Notes: generated from the letters alone by a model not told the origin. 64,000 bases of DNA from Hyphomicrobiales bacterium (GCA_900472295.1 UCIA01000002.1:372001-436000); one strand, 5' to 3'; positions 28,713 to 39,185 are shown, counted from the first letter of the stretch. Translations and numbers: made by a program.

Positions 28713-29026
28713 ACCGAAGACTCCCAAGCTGGTTGATTGCACCACAACACTACAAAGCAACAGCCGTGCCAAACGCAAAGACAGCACGCAAAAATGAGGA
28801 ATATGCGAACGTTATCAGCCGGTTATTATATTAGCCTCAAGAAAACAAAATCAGCCGACTTAAAACTTGATTGAGGGAATTTTGCGCAGCGCACAAGGAT
28901 TTTGCCTAATTTTCGCACAGATGTGACAAGTGCCTAGATTTTGACCTCCTTCTACGGGTTGCTGACGAACAACATTGCGGGGCGGCGCAAAAATGGGGCA
29001 AGCTCACGCCGCAAACGAGAGACGTC
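28713..29026. other. A+T-rich divergent intergenic region before urtA
   Basis: 314 bases between urtA and a plus-strand gene. A/T-richness stands out. A palindrome TGCGC-A-GCGCA (28883-28893) lies about 170 bases before urtA and may be a regulator site. No perfect sigma54 (-24/-12) element was found, although urt operons are often nitrogen-controlled. Confidence 0.55.
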
Positions 29027-29422
29027 ATGACATCCCGCATCTCATGCATTTTCGGTATCGTGCTGTTGATGGCAACGAGCGTCGCCGCGCGCGCCGACTT
29101 CACCGAAGGCAAGCTGCCCGATGGCGTCTATCACTGCGAAGTCTACCTGCTCGGCGCCTTCCTCAACCTCGGCGACATCACCATCAAGGGCAATGTCTAT
29201 AGCGGCCCGGTAACGTTCGGCACTGCGCTGCAGGGCTACAATTACCAGATGAATGCCAATGGTGAGATCACATGGCTGGGTCCACTCGGCGGCTATACCA
29301 CCGGCGGCAACTCCGTCTCGATGACGCAGGCGACGCTGGACGGCGAGACCACCCCCTCCTTCGACATCATCCTGAAGCAGCCAGATGGCGCCTTCACCGC
29401 CTCGACCTGCACCAAGGGCTGA
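29027..29422 (+). CDS. Exported hypothetical protein
   Basis: 131 residues, signal peptide to about residue 23 (CIFGIVLLMATSVAARA). The mature part is beta-rich (GKLPDGVYHCEVYLLGAFLNLGDITIKGNVYSGPVTFG) and has two cysteines (HCEV near residue 37, STCTKG at the end) that may form a disulfide. No family recognised. Separate transcription from urtA is implied by its opposite direction. Confidence 0.75.
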   Translation: MTSRISCIFGIVLLMATSVAARADFTEGKLPDGVYHCEVYLLGAFLNLGDITIKGNVYSGPVTFGTALQGYNYQMNANGEITWLGPLGGYTTGGNSVSMTQATLDGETTPSFDIILKQPDGAFTASTCTKG

Positions 29423-29539
29423 CCAAGCCCGACCCTCGCCGCTCACTGCCGCGAAACCTTTCCTCTCATGTCATGCGGATGTAGCCGAAGCGGCTTAGGC
29501 AGCGGTGCGCCGTAACATCCACCCCGAGAGGCAGACACC

Positions 29540-31453
29540 ATGGCCAACGCACCGTCTTCATCCTCCCCTGTCATCCGCGACATCATTGCCGAGCGCGTCT
29601 CGCGCCGGTCTCTCCTCAAAGGCAGCCTTGCCTCCGGCGCGCTGATTGCCGGCGGCAGCTTTGTCGGCTCCTTGTTTGCCGGCGAAACACATGCCGCGGC
29701 AGCGCAGTCTACGCTCGGCTTTCCCGAACTGAAGCGCGTCTACGACAAGACCCATGCCGCCGCCGAAGGCTATGAAACGACCATCGTCGCGCGCTGGGGC
29801 GATCCGCTCGCCGCCGGCCTTGCCGAATTCGATGGCAACAAGGTTTCTGCCGACGAGCAGGAAAAGCGCTTCGGCTACAACTGCGACTACATCGCCTTCA
29901 TGCGGCTGCCCAAGGGCTCGGTGAATTCCGACCACGGCCTGCTCTGCGTCAACAACGAATACATCTCGCCCAATGTGATGTTTCCAGGGATGACGGAGGA
30001 CGATGCCGGCAAGGCCATGACCAGGGAACAGGTCGATCTCGGTATGGCCGCCATGGGCCATTCGATCGTCGAGGTACAGCTGAAGGACGGCAAGTGGGAA
30101 ACGGTGGCCGACAGCCCGCTCAACCGCCGCATCACCGCCAACACCGAAATGACGGTTTCCGGGCCTGTCGCCGGTCATGCCTTGATGAAGACCTCGGCCG
30201 ATGCGACCGGCACAAAAGTGCTCGGCACCAGCTACAACTGCAGCGGCGGTTTTACCCCGTGGGGCACGGTGCTGACCTGCGAGGAAGGCGTTTCCGACAT
30301 TTTCGGCGGCGATCCGAAGAAGGCGCCGACCGCCGACCTTCTCGACCGCTACGGCTTCGACGGCTCCGACATCTATGGCCGCGGCCGCTTCCATGACCGC
30401 TTCAACCTCGACAAGGAGCCAAACGAGGCCAACCGCTTCGACTGGGTGGTCGAGATCGACCCTTACGATCCCAAGTCCAAGCCGGTAAAGCGCACAGCGC
30501 TTGGCCGCATGTCGCATGAGGCGTCGACGGTCGTCCTCAACAAGGACGGCCGCGTCGTCGTCTATATGGGTGACGACGACTATTTCGAATACATGTACCG
30601 CTTCGTCTCGGCCAAGCCCTACGACAAGGCCAACCCGGCCTCCGGCGCCGACCTGCTCGACGACGGCGTGCTTTCGGTCGCCCGCTTCGATGCCGACGGC
30701 TCGATGACATGGCTGCCGCTGGTCCACGGCCAAAGCAAGCTCACCGCCGAGAACGGTTTTGCCGACCAGGCCGAAGTGCTGTTAAAGACGCGGTTTGCCG
30801 CCGACGCGCTCGGCGCCACGCCGATGGACCGGCCCGAGGACATCGAGACCAACCCGGTGACCGGCCGGGTCTATGCGGTGATGACCAAGAACAAGAAGCG
30901 CGACCAGTCGAAGGTCAATCCGGCCAACACGCGGCCAGAAAACCTCTGGGGCCATATTGTCGAGTTGATCCCGCCTGGCGGCCGTGGCGCCGACGCCGAT
31001 CACACCGCGGAAAGGTATGCCTGGGACCTGTTCGTGCTTTGCGGCAATCCCAGGGATGCAGCGGTCGGCGCGACCTTCCATCCCGATACGTCCGACAATG
31101 GCTGGTTCGTCTGTCCCGACAACATCACCTTCGACCCCGCCGGGCGGCTCTGGGTGGCGACCGACGGCGCCAATGATTTCGACCTGCCGGACGGCGTTTA
31201 TGGCGTCGACACCGAAGGGGCGGCGCGCGGCCTGCCGAAACTGCTGTTCACCTGCCCGCATGGCGCGGAAGCGACCGGCCCCTGCTTCACGCCCGATGGC
31301 ACGACGCTGTTCCTGTCGGTGCAGCACCCTGCGGAAGATGCCGAGACGCTCGACAAGGCGCAGACCCTGTGGCCCGACTTCAAGGACGGCCAGCTGCCGC
31401 GTCCCTCCGTCGTCGCCATCCGCCGCAAGGACGGCCAGCCGGTCGGCGCCTGA
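29540..31453 (+). CDS. PhoX-family alkaline phosphatase
   Basis: 637 residues. PhoX (DUF839) enzymes are periplasmic, calcium/iron-dependent phosphomonoesterases. The Tat signal is visible as SRRSLLKGSLASGALIAGG. Family blocks include NSDHGLLCVNNEY, NCSGGFTPWGTVLTCEEG, GRMSHEASTVVLNKDGRVVVYMGDDDYFEYMYRF and CPDNITFDPAGRLWVATDG. No clear Pho box precedes it. Followed by a strong terminator. Confidence 0.92.
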   Translation: MANAPSSSSPVIRDIIAERVSRRSLLKGSLASGALIAGGSFVGSLFAGETHAAAAQSTLGFPELKRVYDKTHAAAEGYETTIVARWGDPLAAGLAEFDGNKVSADEQEKRFGYNCDYIAFMRLPKGSVNSDHGLLCVNNEYISPNVMFPGMTEDDAGKAMTREQVDLGMAAMGHSIVEVQLKDGKWETVADSPLNRRITANTEMTVSGPVAGHALMKTSADATGTKVLGTSYNCSGGFTPWGTVLTCEEGVSDIFGGDPKKAPTADLLDRYGFDGSDIYGRGRFHDRFNLDKEPNEANRFDWVVEIDPYDPKSKPVKRTALGRMSHEASTVVLNKDGRVVVYMGDDDYFEYMYRFVSAKPYDKANPASGADLLDDGVLSVARFDADGSMTWLPLVHGQSKLTAENGFADQAEVLLKTRFAADALGATPMDRPEDIETNPVTGRVYAVMTKNKKRDQSKVNPANTRPENLWGHIVELIPPGGRGADADHTAERYAWDLFVLCGNPRDAAVGATFHPDTSDNGWFVCPDNITFDPAGRLWVATDGANDFDLPDGVYGVDTEGAARGLPKLLFTCPHGAEATGPCFTPDGTTLFLSVQHPAEDAETLDKAQTLWPDFKDGQLPRPSVVAIRRKDGQPVGA

Positions 31454-31458
31454 ACGGA

Positions 31459-31493
31459 AAAAGGCGGAACGCGACTTGCGCGTTCCGCCTTTT
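31459..31493. terminator. Bidirectional rho-independent terminator
   Basis: AAAAGGCGGAACGCG and CGCGTTCCGCCTTTT form a perfect 15-bp stem with a five-base loop; A-run on one side and T-run on the other make it work in both directions. It lies between the convergent phoX-type and GMC oxidoreductase genes. Confidence 0.9.
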
Positions 31494-31551
31494 GGTCCGG
31501 GAGGACGGTATAGGTCTGACATCGCCCCTGAACCGGGGCGATGCAGAGGGC

Positions 31552-33124
31552 TCAGATCGTCTTGGCCGACATTTGCGAGGCGATGTATTCGGCCTGGCGG
31601 ATCGCCAGCGACACGATCGTCAGCGTCGGATTTTCCGCCGCACCTGTCGTGAACTGGCTGCCATCCGACACGAACAGGTTCTTGATGTCGTGCGCCTGCC
31701 CATGCTTGTTGACGACGCCGTCTTCCGCCTTTTCGCTCATCCGGTTGGTGCCGAGATTGTGGGTCGAGGGATAGGGCGGCGTCGGGAACGAGCGCGTCGC
31801 GCCAACCGCATCGTAGAGCGCGGTGGCCTGCTTGTAGGCATGGTTGCGCATCGCGGTGTTCGTTGGGGTGGTCGTCGAAATGCACGTCGGCGATCGGCAT
31901 GCCATGCGCATCCTTCTCGTCCTTGTGCAGTGTGATGCGGTTTTCCGCGCGCGGCATGTCCTCGCCGACGATCCACAGGCCAGCCATGTGGTCATAGTGG
32001 TCGAGCGCGGTGGTGAAGGAACGACCCCAGCCTCCGGGATTGAGGAAGGCGGCCATGAAGGGCAGGCCAAGCGACAGCGTCTCGAACTCATAGCCGCCGA
32101 CGAAGCCGCGTGACGGATCGTGGCGCGCTTCGTCGCGGATAATGCCGGCCATGGTGGTGCCGCGATACATGTGCACCGGCTTGTCGAATATGGCGTAGAC
32201 CGAGCCGGTGGTGTGGCGCATGTAGTTCTTGCCCACCTGCCCCGACGAATTGGCCATGCCGTGCGGAAATTTGGCCGACTCGGAGTTCAGCAGCAGGCGT
32301 GGGCTTTCGATCGAATTGCCGGCGACGGCGACGATGCGGGCCTTCTGCTCCTGCAGCTTGCCGTCCTTGTCGGCATAGACGACGCCGGTCACCTTGCCGG
32401 AGGCGTCGTGGTTGATCTTGATCGCCATGGCGTTCGGCCGGACCTCGAGATGGCCTGTCGCCTCGCCCTTGGGGATCTCGGTGTAGAGCGTCGACCATTT
32501 GGCGCCCCATTTGCAGCCCTGGAAGCAGAAGCCGGTCTGCTGGCAGGACATACGATCGTCGCGGTCGACCGAATTGATGGCCATGTTGCCGGTATGGCAT
32601 TCCTTGTAGCCGAGCTTGTCGGCGCCGGCCTTCAGCACCTTGAAGTTGTTGTTGCCGGGCAGCCGCGGCCAGCCATTGGTGCCGGTAACGCCCATCTTGG
32701 CTTCCGCCTTGGCATAGTACGGCTCCATCTCGGCCAGCGTGACCGGCCAGTCCAGGAGGTTGGCGCCTTCCAGCTTGCCGTAGGTCGAAAGCGTCTTGAA
32801 CTCGTGCTCCTGGAAGCGCAGCGAGGCGCCCGCCCAGTGCGTGGTCGAGCCGCCGACCGATTTGACGATCCAGGCCGGCAGATTGGGGAAATCCTTCGAC
32901 ACCCGCCAGTCGCCTGATGTCGTGCGCTTGTCCGTCCAGGCGAGTTGGCTGAACGAGCCCCACTCGTCATTGACGAAGTCCTCATATTCGTGCCGGGCGC
33001 CGGCCTCGAGGATGACGACATCGACGCCTTTCTGGGCGAGCTCGTTGCCAAGCGTGCCGCCGCCGGCACCCGAACCGATGATGACGACCACGCCGTCGTT
33101 GTTGAGATCAAATGGTGCTGCCAT
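31552..33124 (-). pseudogene. GMC-family FAD oxidoreductase (gluconate dehydrogenase-type), frameshifted
   Basis: Two reading frames together give one complete protein of about 523 residues. The N-terminal frame has the FAD motif GSGAGGGTLGNEL and GGSTTHWAG; the C-terminal part (PTPPYPSTHNLGTNRMSE, HDIKNLFVSDGSQF, NPTLTIVSLAIRQAEY) is in the next frame. The switch is at about 31856-31858, after DDHPNE, and needs removal of one base. The total 1573 bases equals 3x524+1, as expected for a single insertion. It may be a real mutation or a sequence error. Downstream of the Tat-exported small subunit. Confidence 0.85.
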
Positions 33125-33173
33125 GGTTTCCTCCCATGAGTTCCTGTTTGCGGGGGCTCAAGACGACGGGGCT

Positions 33174-33704
33174 CTAGAGCCACTCGATGTCGTCGAAGCC
33201 GCGCGCGATGTAGCCGCCCTTGGAATAGGATTCGCCCTCGTAGCCGAAGATCGGCCAGACCTCTGGCTGATTGTAGAGGCTGACGACGAGGCCGCCACGG
33301 ATGGTCTGGAAGAACGGTGTCGCCTCGATCTGCTGCAGCACGGCGATGCGCTGGTCTTCCCAGCCAAGTCCGCGATAGCCGCCCTCGCCCGACTTCTTGT
33401 CGAGGTCGGCGATGCCGTCTTCGATCATGGTCTTGTAGGCAGCGTCCTTGCCGGCCTGCTCGTCATGGCCCTTGACGGCGATGGCATAGTATTTGTCGGG
33501 CACCTGGTCGTGCGGATAGATGTCGCGCGCCAGCTGGATCAGCGTCGCCATGGTTTCGGGCTTGAGCGCCGATGTCTCGAGACCCCAGGCATTTTCGGGA
33601 CTGATGACGGCGCTGCCGGAAATGACGAGCAGCGCGCCGATGCCGCCGCGTTTGAGAAGTTCACGACGTGAAAGCCCAGGCTTCGCGTCATAGATCGTGA
33701 CCAT
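33174..33704 (-). CDS. Gluconate 2-dehydrogenase subunit 3-type protein, Tat-exported
   Basis: 176 residues. The Tat leader SRRELLKRGGIGALLVISGSA precedes a domain with TLIQLARDIYPHDQVPDKYY and RGGLVVSLYNQPEVWPIFGYEG, typical of the small subunit of membrane-linked GMC dehydrogenases. The small subunit carries the signal and is thought to export the flavoprotein in a folded complex. It precedes the GMC gene by 49 bases; a cytochrome c subunit is not present here. Confidence 0.9.
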   Translation of the reverse strand: MVTIYDAKPGLSRRELLKRGGIGALLVISGSAVISPENAWGLETSALKPETMATLIQLARDIYPHDQVPDKYYAIAVKGHDEQAGKDAAYKTMIEDGIADLDKKSGEGGYRGLGWEDQRIAVLQQIEATPFFQTIRGGLVVSLYNQPEVWPIFGYEGESYSKGGYIARGFDDIEWL

Positions 33705-33786
33705 TTGTTCCTCCCTGCTTGCTATTTGCGCCCTTGAAGAGCGCCGTTGCTGGCGTCCGCGCGGATCAGCGCGGCCGGATAAATCC

Positions 33787-34230
33787 CTACTGAAAGCGCC
33801 CTCCGCGCTGCAGGACCTCGATCTTGTAGCCGTCGGGGTCCTCGATGAAGAAAAAGCGGGCGATCAGCGTCCCGTCGCGGTTGAACTCGACGATCTTCTT
33901 GGGGTTGAGGCCGAGTGCGCCGATGCGGTCATGTTCGCCGTCGAGGTCGGCGACCGAGACCGCCAGATGGCCATAGCCGTCGCCAAGTCCATAGGGCTCG
34001 GTTCGGCCCTTGTTCACGGTCAGCTCAAGCTCGAACCCGGCCTCCGCGTTGGCGAGGTAAATCAGCGTGAATGTCTCGAAATCCAGCCTGTCGGCGACAT
34101 CGAGCCCGAAAGCGTTTCTGTAGAAATCGACGGATCGGGCCTCTTCGAGAACCCGGATCATGGAGTGGACCGCCTTCGCCAAATCAGTCTCCGTCGCAGC
34201 ATGTTGGAGACGATTATGGGCGGTGCGCAT
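33787..34230 (-). CDS. VOC-family protein, glyoxalase I-like
   Basis: 147 residues with AVHSMIRVLEEARSVDFYRNAFGL at the start and DPDGYKIEVLQ at the end, the two ends of a VOC module. The metal site would be His (HSMIRV), Glu (ELELTVNKG) and Glu (KIEV), as in lactoylglutathione lyase GloA. The annotated start may be early: an in-frame TTG before AKAVHSM would give a length closer to GloA. Confidence 0.88.
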   Translation of the reverse strand: MRTAHNRLQHAATETDLAKAVHSMIRVLEEARSVDFYRNAFGLDVADRLDFETFTLIYLANAEAGFELELTVNKGRTEPYGLGDGYGHLAVSVADLDGEHDRIGALGLNPKKIVEFNRDGTLIARFFFIEDPDGYKIEVLQRGGRFQ

Positions 34231-34394
34231 AAAAGGTGGTGGCAGCCGGTTACCACGCCTGAATTCACGATTTGCGTAATCTGCGGCTCAACGACGAAAG
34301 TCCGATTGCCGATTCGTCCCACAAGGCCGAAAATGAACCACAAACTCGAAGGCGCGATCGAGGCGCCCAAAACCAACAATATTGGGAGGTAGGA

Positions 34395-34697
34395 ATGTGC
34401 AGGGTTTTCGCCGGTCAGGATCCGGAAGGCTACCGACAGATCAACCGGTCGATCCGCATCGACGGGCATTCGACGAGCATCCAGCTCGAAGGGACGTTCT
34501 GGGCGCTGCTCGACGAGATCGCCGACAGCCAGGGCCTGACGACGCCGAAGTTCATCTCAAAACTCTATGACGAGGCAATCGAGATCAACGGCGCCATTCC
34601 GAACTTCGCCTCGATGCTACGCACCACCTGCGCGCTTTATCTGCGCGGCCACCGGCCTGAGATGGACGAACTGACGCCAAAGCGCGAAGCCGCCTGA
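34395..34697 (+). CDS. Ribbon-helix-helix domain protein
   Basis: 100 residues from the ATG at 34395, with GGGAGGTAGG just upstream. A ribbon-helix-helix DNA-binding fold is suggested by RSIRIDGHSTSIQLEGTFWALLDEIADSQGLTTPKFISKLYDEAI, followed by FASMLRTTCALYLRG. The N-terminal CRVFAGQDPEGYRQ block is typical for this small alphaproteobacterial family. Probably a transcription factor; targets unknown. Divergent from the VOC gene. Confidence 0.85.
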   Translation: MCRVFAGQDPEGYRQINRSIRIDGHSTSIQLEGTFWALLDEIADSQGLTTPKFISKLYDEAIEINGAIPNFASMLRTTCALYLRGHRPEMDELTPKREAA

Positions 34698-34702
34698 GAA
34701 AG

Positions 34703-35413
34703 CTAGCTGTCTGCCGCGAGGTCGAGCCCGAGCCGCGTCATATCGGTGAACAGAGCCTGGCGTTCCGAATACGCGGTCTGTTCGCCGGTCACGATATTGT
34801 CGACCACGGTCAGCAGCGACAGCGCGCGGGCGCCGAAATGCGCGGCGATTCTGTAAAGCGCGCTGGTTTCCATATCGACGGCGAGCGCGCCAAGCGCCTG
34901 TGCCTCGGCAAAGCGACCGCGTCCTTCAGGGTGGTAGAAGACATCGCTGCAGATGGTCAGCCCGGCCTGATGGCCGATACCAAGCTGGGCCGCGCGAGCC
35001 AAGGCTAGAGAATACAGCCCATCGTCAGGCCCGGCAGCAGCCTCGTAGAGGCCACAGACATGACCGCTTTGGTCGCTTTCGGCGCGTACCGATTGCGAGA
35101 TCACCAAAGAGCGCAGCGGCACGCCGGCGGTCAGGCCGCCACATGTGCCGGTGCGGATCAGTGTTTTGACGCCGTGGAAATCCAGGAGTTCATGCACATA
35201 GATCAGGAAGGAAGACACACCGATGCCGGTCGCCTGGATGCTGACGGGCCTGCCGCGATAGAGACCGGTGAAGCCCAGCGCGCCGCGGCGGCGGTTGACG
35301 CAGCGCGGCGCTTCCAGAAAGGTCCTGGCCATCCACTCGGCGCGTTGCGGATCGCCCGGCAACAGCACGGTTTCGGCATAGTCCCCTTTGCCAGCCTCGT
35401 TGTGCGGCGTCAC
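34703..35413 (-). CDS. deoD: Purine-nucleoside phosphorylase, DeoD type
   Basis: 236 residues. Cleaves purine (deoxy)nucleosides with phosphate. Signature elements: LLPGDPQRAEWMA (phosphate loop), GIGVSSFLIYVHELL, RTGTCGGL, ICSDVFYHPEG, LAVDMETSALYRIAAHFGARALSLLTVVDN. The last block contains the purine-binding glutamate of the MExxAL motif. Convergent with the ribbon-helix-helix gene, with five bases between stops. Confidence 0.94.
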   Translation of the reverse strand: MTPHNEAGKGDYAETVLLPGDPQRAEWMARTFLEAPRCVNRRRGALGFTGLYRGRPVSIQATGIGVSSFLIYVHELLDFHGVKTLIRTGTCGGLTAGVPLRSLVISQSVRAESDQSGHVCGLYEAAAGPDDGLYSLALARAAQLGIGHQAGLTICSDVFYHPEGRGRFAEAQALGALAVDMETSALYRIAAHFGARALSLLTVVDNIVTGEQTAYSERQALFTDMTRLGLDLAADS

Positions 35414-35540
35414 AGCATGCTCCCCAAAATCCGCCGCCCGTTTTCGCCAGCAATCATGCCAGCGTCAAATCATAGCGCAAGCAATGAATTAGGAGTTTCT
35501 AAACCGCATCGGCGCCGACGCACTTTCAGTTTTTGTTTTA

Positions 35541-35586
35541 TGCATGTCGTTTTCTCGAAACCGGGGCCACTGTCGAGCGACATGCA
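35541..35586. repeat. Short palindromic intergenic element (GCATGTCG family), copy 2
   Basis: Arms TGCATGTCG (35541-35549) and CGACATGCA (35578-35586) with an interior similar to the one at 4911-4959. It lies directly before deoD's start region and right after the 3' end of cckA, so the right arm overlaps the end region of cckA by one base. Confidence 0.8.
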
Positions 35587-38160
35587 TCAGGATTCAAGCA
35601 CATCCTTGACGACGGTCGCCAGTTGCTTGAGCGAGAACGGCTTCGGCAGGAAGCCGAATTGCGCGTCGGGCGGCAGGTTCCGGGCGAAAGCGTCCTCGGC
35701 ATAGCCGGAGACGAAGACGAACTTGATGTCGGGCTGGCGCTTGCGCAATTCGCCGAGCAGCGTCGGCCCGTCCATTTCCGGCATCACCACGTCGGACACC
35801 ACGATGTCGACTTTGCCGCCGAGCGCTTCGAAGACTTCCAGCGCCTCGACCCCCGAGGAGGCCTCATGGACGGTATAGCCGCGCGATGTCAGCGCTCGCG
35901 AGCCGCCCATGCGCACGGCGTCCTCGTCCTCGACCAGGAGCACCGTGGCCGAGCCCGACAGATCCTTGCCGGTATCGGCGGCCTTCACCGGTGCAGCCGG
36001 CGCTTCGCTGACGTCGCCGGGCTTTTTCGCCTCGACGATGTGGCGCGGCAGGAAGATGCGGAAGGTCGAGCCCTTGCCCACTTCGGAATCGCAGAAGATG
36101 AAGCCGCCGGTTTGTTTGATGATGCCATAGACCATCGACAGGCCAAGGCCGGTGCCCTTGCCGACCTCCTTGGTGGTGAAGAACGGCTCAAAGATCTTCT
36201 TCAGCACGTCCGGCGCGATGCCTGAGCCACTATCCTCGACCTCGACCACGACGTAGTCGGCCGCGGTCAGTTCGCGGTAGGAAAAGCTCTTGCACTCCTC
36301 GGCGGTGACGTTTCGGGTCCTCACGGTGAGGTCGCCGCCGGCCGGCATGGCATCGCGCGCGTTGACGGCCAGATTGACCACCACCTGCTCGAACTGTCCG
36401 ATATCGACCTTGACCGGCCACAGATCGCGGCCATGGTCGACCTTCAGCTTGATGTCGTTGCCGACCAGGCGGGCAAGCAGCATGCGCAGGTCTGCAAGCA
36501 CGTCGGTCAGGTTCAGCACTTCCGGCCGCAGCGTCTGCTTGCGCGAGAAGGCGAGCAACTGCCGCACCAGCGATGCCGCTCGGTTGGCGTTCTGCTTGAT
36601 GTTCATGATGTCGGGGAAGGACGGGTCCGACGGGCGGTGATTGGTCAACAAAAGGTCCGACGCCATGATGATGGCGGTCAGCACATTGTTGAAATCGTGC
36701 GCGATGCCGCCGGCAAGCTGTCCCACAGCCTGCATTTTCTGGCTTTGCGCCATCTGCCCCTCGAGCGCCTTCTGCTCGGTGGTCTCGACGGCGTAGACGA
36801 TGGCTGATTCCTCGGCCCCCTCGCCGCCGGTGCCGTCAGCGACCGCGTTGACGTAGAAGCGTATGTGGCGCTCCTCATTGCCGGGCAGCAGCGTGTCGAT
36901 CGGCTCGATGTCGGCCTGGCGCAACCGCGCCTTCTCGAAGGCAGCGGCAAAGGCTGGCCGGTCACGTTCGTGGATCACCGTATCCAGCCGCACGCGGCGG
37001 TCGACCGCGTCGCCGTCGACGACGGAGGAAAACAGCGACAGGAACGGCGCGTTGGTGCGCAGGATGCGGCCACCATTGTCCACGGCGGCAATGGCCATCG
37101 GCGTCGAATTGAAAAAGCGGGTGAAGCGTACTTCCGACGCCCGCAGCTCGGCGGAAGCGTCCTCCCCTTGCGTGCGATTGAGCACGATGGTGCGGGTCGG
37201 ACCGTTGGTTCCCTCGCGGCTGGCCGAGACGCGGTGCATGAAGCGCACCGGCAGGGCCTCGCCGGTCGTCGTCGTCAGATCGAGGTCGATGACCGCGTTG
37301 CGGGTGGTGCCGGGATCGGCCTTGACCGAGCGCACCAGCGCCATGCCGTCGCCGGCGACGATTTCCGGCAGCGAGACGGCGCCGGGCGTGAAGCTGGCGA
37401 GATCGATGCCGAGCCACTCCGCGAGCGTAGCGTTGATGTAGGTGACGCGGCCTTCCTGGTCGGCCGAGAAGAAACCGGCCGGTGCATGGTCGAGATGATC
37501 GATGGCCTTCTGCAGATCGAGGAAGAAACGCTCCTGCTCGGCGCGTTCCTGCGAAATATCGGCAAGTTGCCAGGCGAGCATCGGCAGCCGCTGGCCCGGA
37601 ACGTTGAAGGTGCGGGCACGCGCCCTGTACCAGCGCGCGCCGGGTTCGGCGCCGGGCCGGATCGACTGCGCCAGCCGGAACTCGCCATCGCCCGCCTGGC
37701 CGTCGCGCAAGCCGGAGGCAAGCCGGTAAATGGTCACCGAGGCCTCGGGAACATCGGAAAGCAGGCCTTCGACAGTCTTCAGATCGGCGGCCGAGGCAGC
37801 GCCGGTCATATCGGCATAGGCCCGGTTGGCGTAGATGACCCGGCCCTTGGTGTCGGTGACGATCAAGCCTTGCGACATCGAATCGACGAAGGCCTTGGAC
37901 AGTTCGTCGCCGGTCGAGCGTGGTGCAATCTGCACGAAGCCGATGGCCGTGGCGAACAGGAAGCCGACGCCGATCATGGCCAGGACGCCCAGCATGCCGA
38001 GCAGGAAGGGATCGCCAAGACGCTCGCGGAAAATACCGAAAACGACCGCGGCCCCGGTCAGCACGATGATGAAGACGATGAGCCGGGTAACCGCGCCTGG
38101 CCGCGTGTTCTGGTCGACGATCGGTACCGGATAGAAATCGCCGCGCGTTTCCCTGGCCAT
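35587..38160 (-). CDS. cckA: Cell-cycle hybrid histidine kinase CckA
   Basis: 857 residues from the ATG at 38160. Two membrane helices (about 25-75) are followed by PAS-like domains, a histidine kinase (H-box [19 protein letters not shown]-box [15 protein letters not shown]-box [20 protein letters not shown]) and a receiver with the phosphoacceptor in [12 protein letters not shown]. In this group CckA feeds phosphate through ChpT to CtrA and CpdR, controlling the cell cycle. It is the wrong length only if the longer frame from 38373 is used. Confidence 0.96.
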   Translation of the reverse strand: MARETRGDFYPVPIVDQNTRPGAVTRLIVFIIVLTGAAVVFGIFRERLGDPFLLGMLGVLAMIGVGFLFATAIGFVQIAPRSTGDELSKAFVDSMSQGLIVTDTKGRVIYANRAYADMTGAASAADLKTVEGLLSDVPEASVTIYRLASGLRDGQAGDGEFRLAQSIRPGAEPGARWYRARARTFNVPGQRLPMLAWQLADISQERAEQERFFLDLQKAIDHLDHAPAGFFSADQEGRVTYINATLAEWLGIDLASFTPGAVSLPEIVAGDGMALVRSVKADPGTTRNAVIDLDLTTTTGEALPVRFMHRVSASREGTNGPTRTIVLNRTQGEDASAELRASEVRFTRFFNSTPMAIAAVDNGGRILRTNAPFLSLFSSVVDGDAVDRRVRLDTVIHERDRPAFAAAFEKARLRQADIEPIDTLLPGNEERHIRFYVNAVADGTGGEGAEESAIVYAVETTEQKALEGQMAQSQKMQAVGQLAGGIAHDFNNVLTAIIMASDLLLTNHRPSDPSFPDIMNIKQNANRAASLVRQLLAFSRKQTLRPEVLNLTDVLADLRMLLARLVGNDIKLKVDHGRDLWPVKVDIGQFEQVVVNLAVNARDAMPAGGDLTVRTRNVTAEECKSFSYRELTAADYVVVEVEDSGSGIAPDVLKKIFEPFFTTKEVGKGTGLGLSMVYGIIKQTGGFIFCDSEVGKGSTFRIFLPRHIVEAKKPGDVSEAPAAPVKAADTGKDLSGSATVLLVEDEDAVRMGGSRALTSRGYTVHEASSGVEALEVFEALGGKVDIVVSDVVMPEMDGPTLLGELRKRQPDIKFVFVSGYAEDAFARNLPPDAQFGFLPKPFSLKQLATVVKDVLES

Positions 38161-38375
38161 ATGCCCCCTGCTCGTGAATTCCGGTTTGTCCGGCAACAGC
38201 CCCTGGCCGGTTGAATCATATTCTCCTAGTCCGGAAAAGGCCTCGGCGGCAAATGTCCGATAAAAATGACGTGCCGGTGTTTCAAGCTGTTCATGAAGCG
38301 TGAAGGCAACTTGCGGTGGCCGGCCGCAACGGTCTAGTGTCGCCTCCTCTTCAAAAAACCGATTTGGGGGCACCG

Positions 38376-39086
38376 ATGCAGTGGCTGGATAGCGTGGCGG
38401 GTCCCGGATATGCCGCAGCGCTGCTGTGGACGTTTGCCGCCCTCGTCCTGCTGGTCATCGTGCTTGTCATCATCAGGCTGGTCCGCAACCTGACCTTCGG
38501 CACCTTCGTTGCCGGCGGCAGGAACCGCAAGACGCGGCTGGCGGTCATGGACGCCACAGCGGTCGACAGCCACCGCCGGCTGGTGCTCATACGTCGCGAC
38601 GATATCGAACACCTTATTTTGATCGGCGGCCCGACCGATGTCGTGGTCGAGCGCGACATCAGGCTGGCGGCGCCACGCCGTCCGGCACTGACCGGCGATG
38701 GCAGTGGTGGCGGCCAGCAACAGGCGCCACGTCCGCGTGCAGCGCAACCCGCGCCCGCCGCCCCCGCAAGACAGGCGCCGCCGCCGCAACCCGTAAGGGT
38801 GGCCCCGGCCGCCGTTCCGCCCCGTCAGGCCGCGCCGGCGCCAAGACCAGTTGCCCAGGGCTATCAGGCGAGCAATGTAACGCCGCTGCCGGCCTACGGC
38901 TCCGCCAACACGGCCCGGCAGGCCCCGCCGCCCGCGAGGGGGGAATCCATCGACGATACACTGATGCGGGAGCTCGAGGTCTCTCTCGACGATTCGCACC
39001 CCGGCAAGCCTCCGAAGACGCCGCCCTCGCTCGATGACGAGATGACCAAGCTGCTCGGCGAACTCGCCAGCGGCCAGAAACGTTGA
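38376..39086 (+). CDS. FliO-like membrane protein with proline/alanine-rich tail
   Basis: 236 residues from the ATG at 38376 (ribosome site GGGGG-rich). One membrane helix (YAAALLWTFAALVLLVIVLVIIRLV) near residues 12-36, then the FliO motif RRLVLIRRDDIEHLILIGGPTDVVVE. The remainder is a long Pro/Ala/Gln-rich segment and a charged C-terminal helix. FliO helps assemble the flagellar export gate in other bacteria; no other flagellar gene is near, so the role is inferred. Confidence 0.82.
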   Translation: MQWLDSVAGPGYAAALLWTFAALVLLVIVLVIIRLVRNLTFGTFVAGGRNRKTRLAVMDATAVDSHRRLVLIRRDDIEHLILIGGPTDVVVERDIRLAAPRRPALTGDGSGGGQQQAPRPRAAQPAPAAPARQAPPPQPVRVAPAAVPPRQAAPAPRPVAQGYQASNVTPLPAYGSANTARQAPPPARGESIDDTLMRELEVSLDDSHPGKPPKTPPSLDDEMTKLLGELASGQKR

Positions 39087-39185
39087 GCCAAGCGAACGTC
39101 GGCACTTGCCGATTCCCGATCGGAATGCCGTTTTAAGGCTGCCGTCCACACCCAATTTTGCATGGACGGTCGCTGGGCGGACTAA

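Noticed and set aside
28861..28960. Sigma54 promoter for urtA
   Set aside because: The closest candidates have GG-N10-GT or GG-N10-AT instead of GG-N10-GC, so the -12 element is not present.
29423..29539. Pho box before the PhoX-type gene
   Set aside because: Only one partial TGTCAT-like unit is present; no second unit at the right spacing.
30782..31551. Continuation of the first GMC frame beyond the real stop
   Set aside because: After the frameshift this frame runs antisense through the phoX-type gene and encodes no GMC sequence; the true C-terminus is in the next frame.
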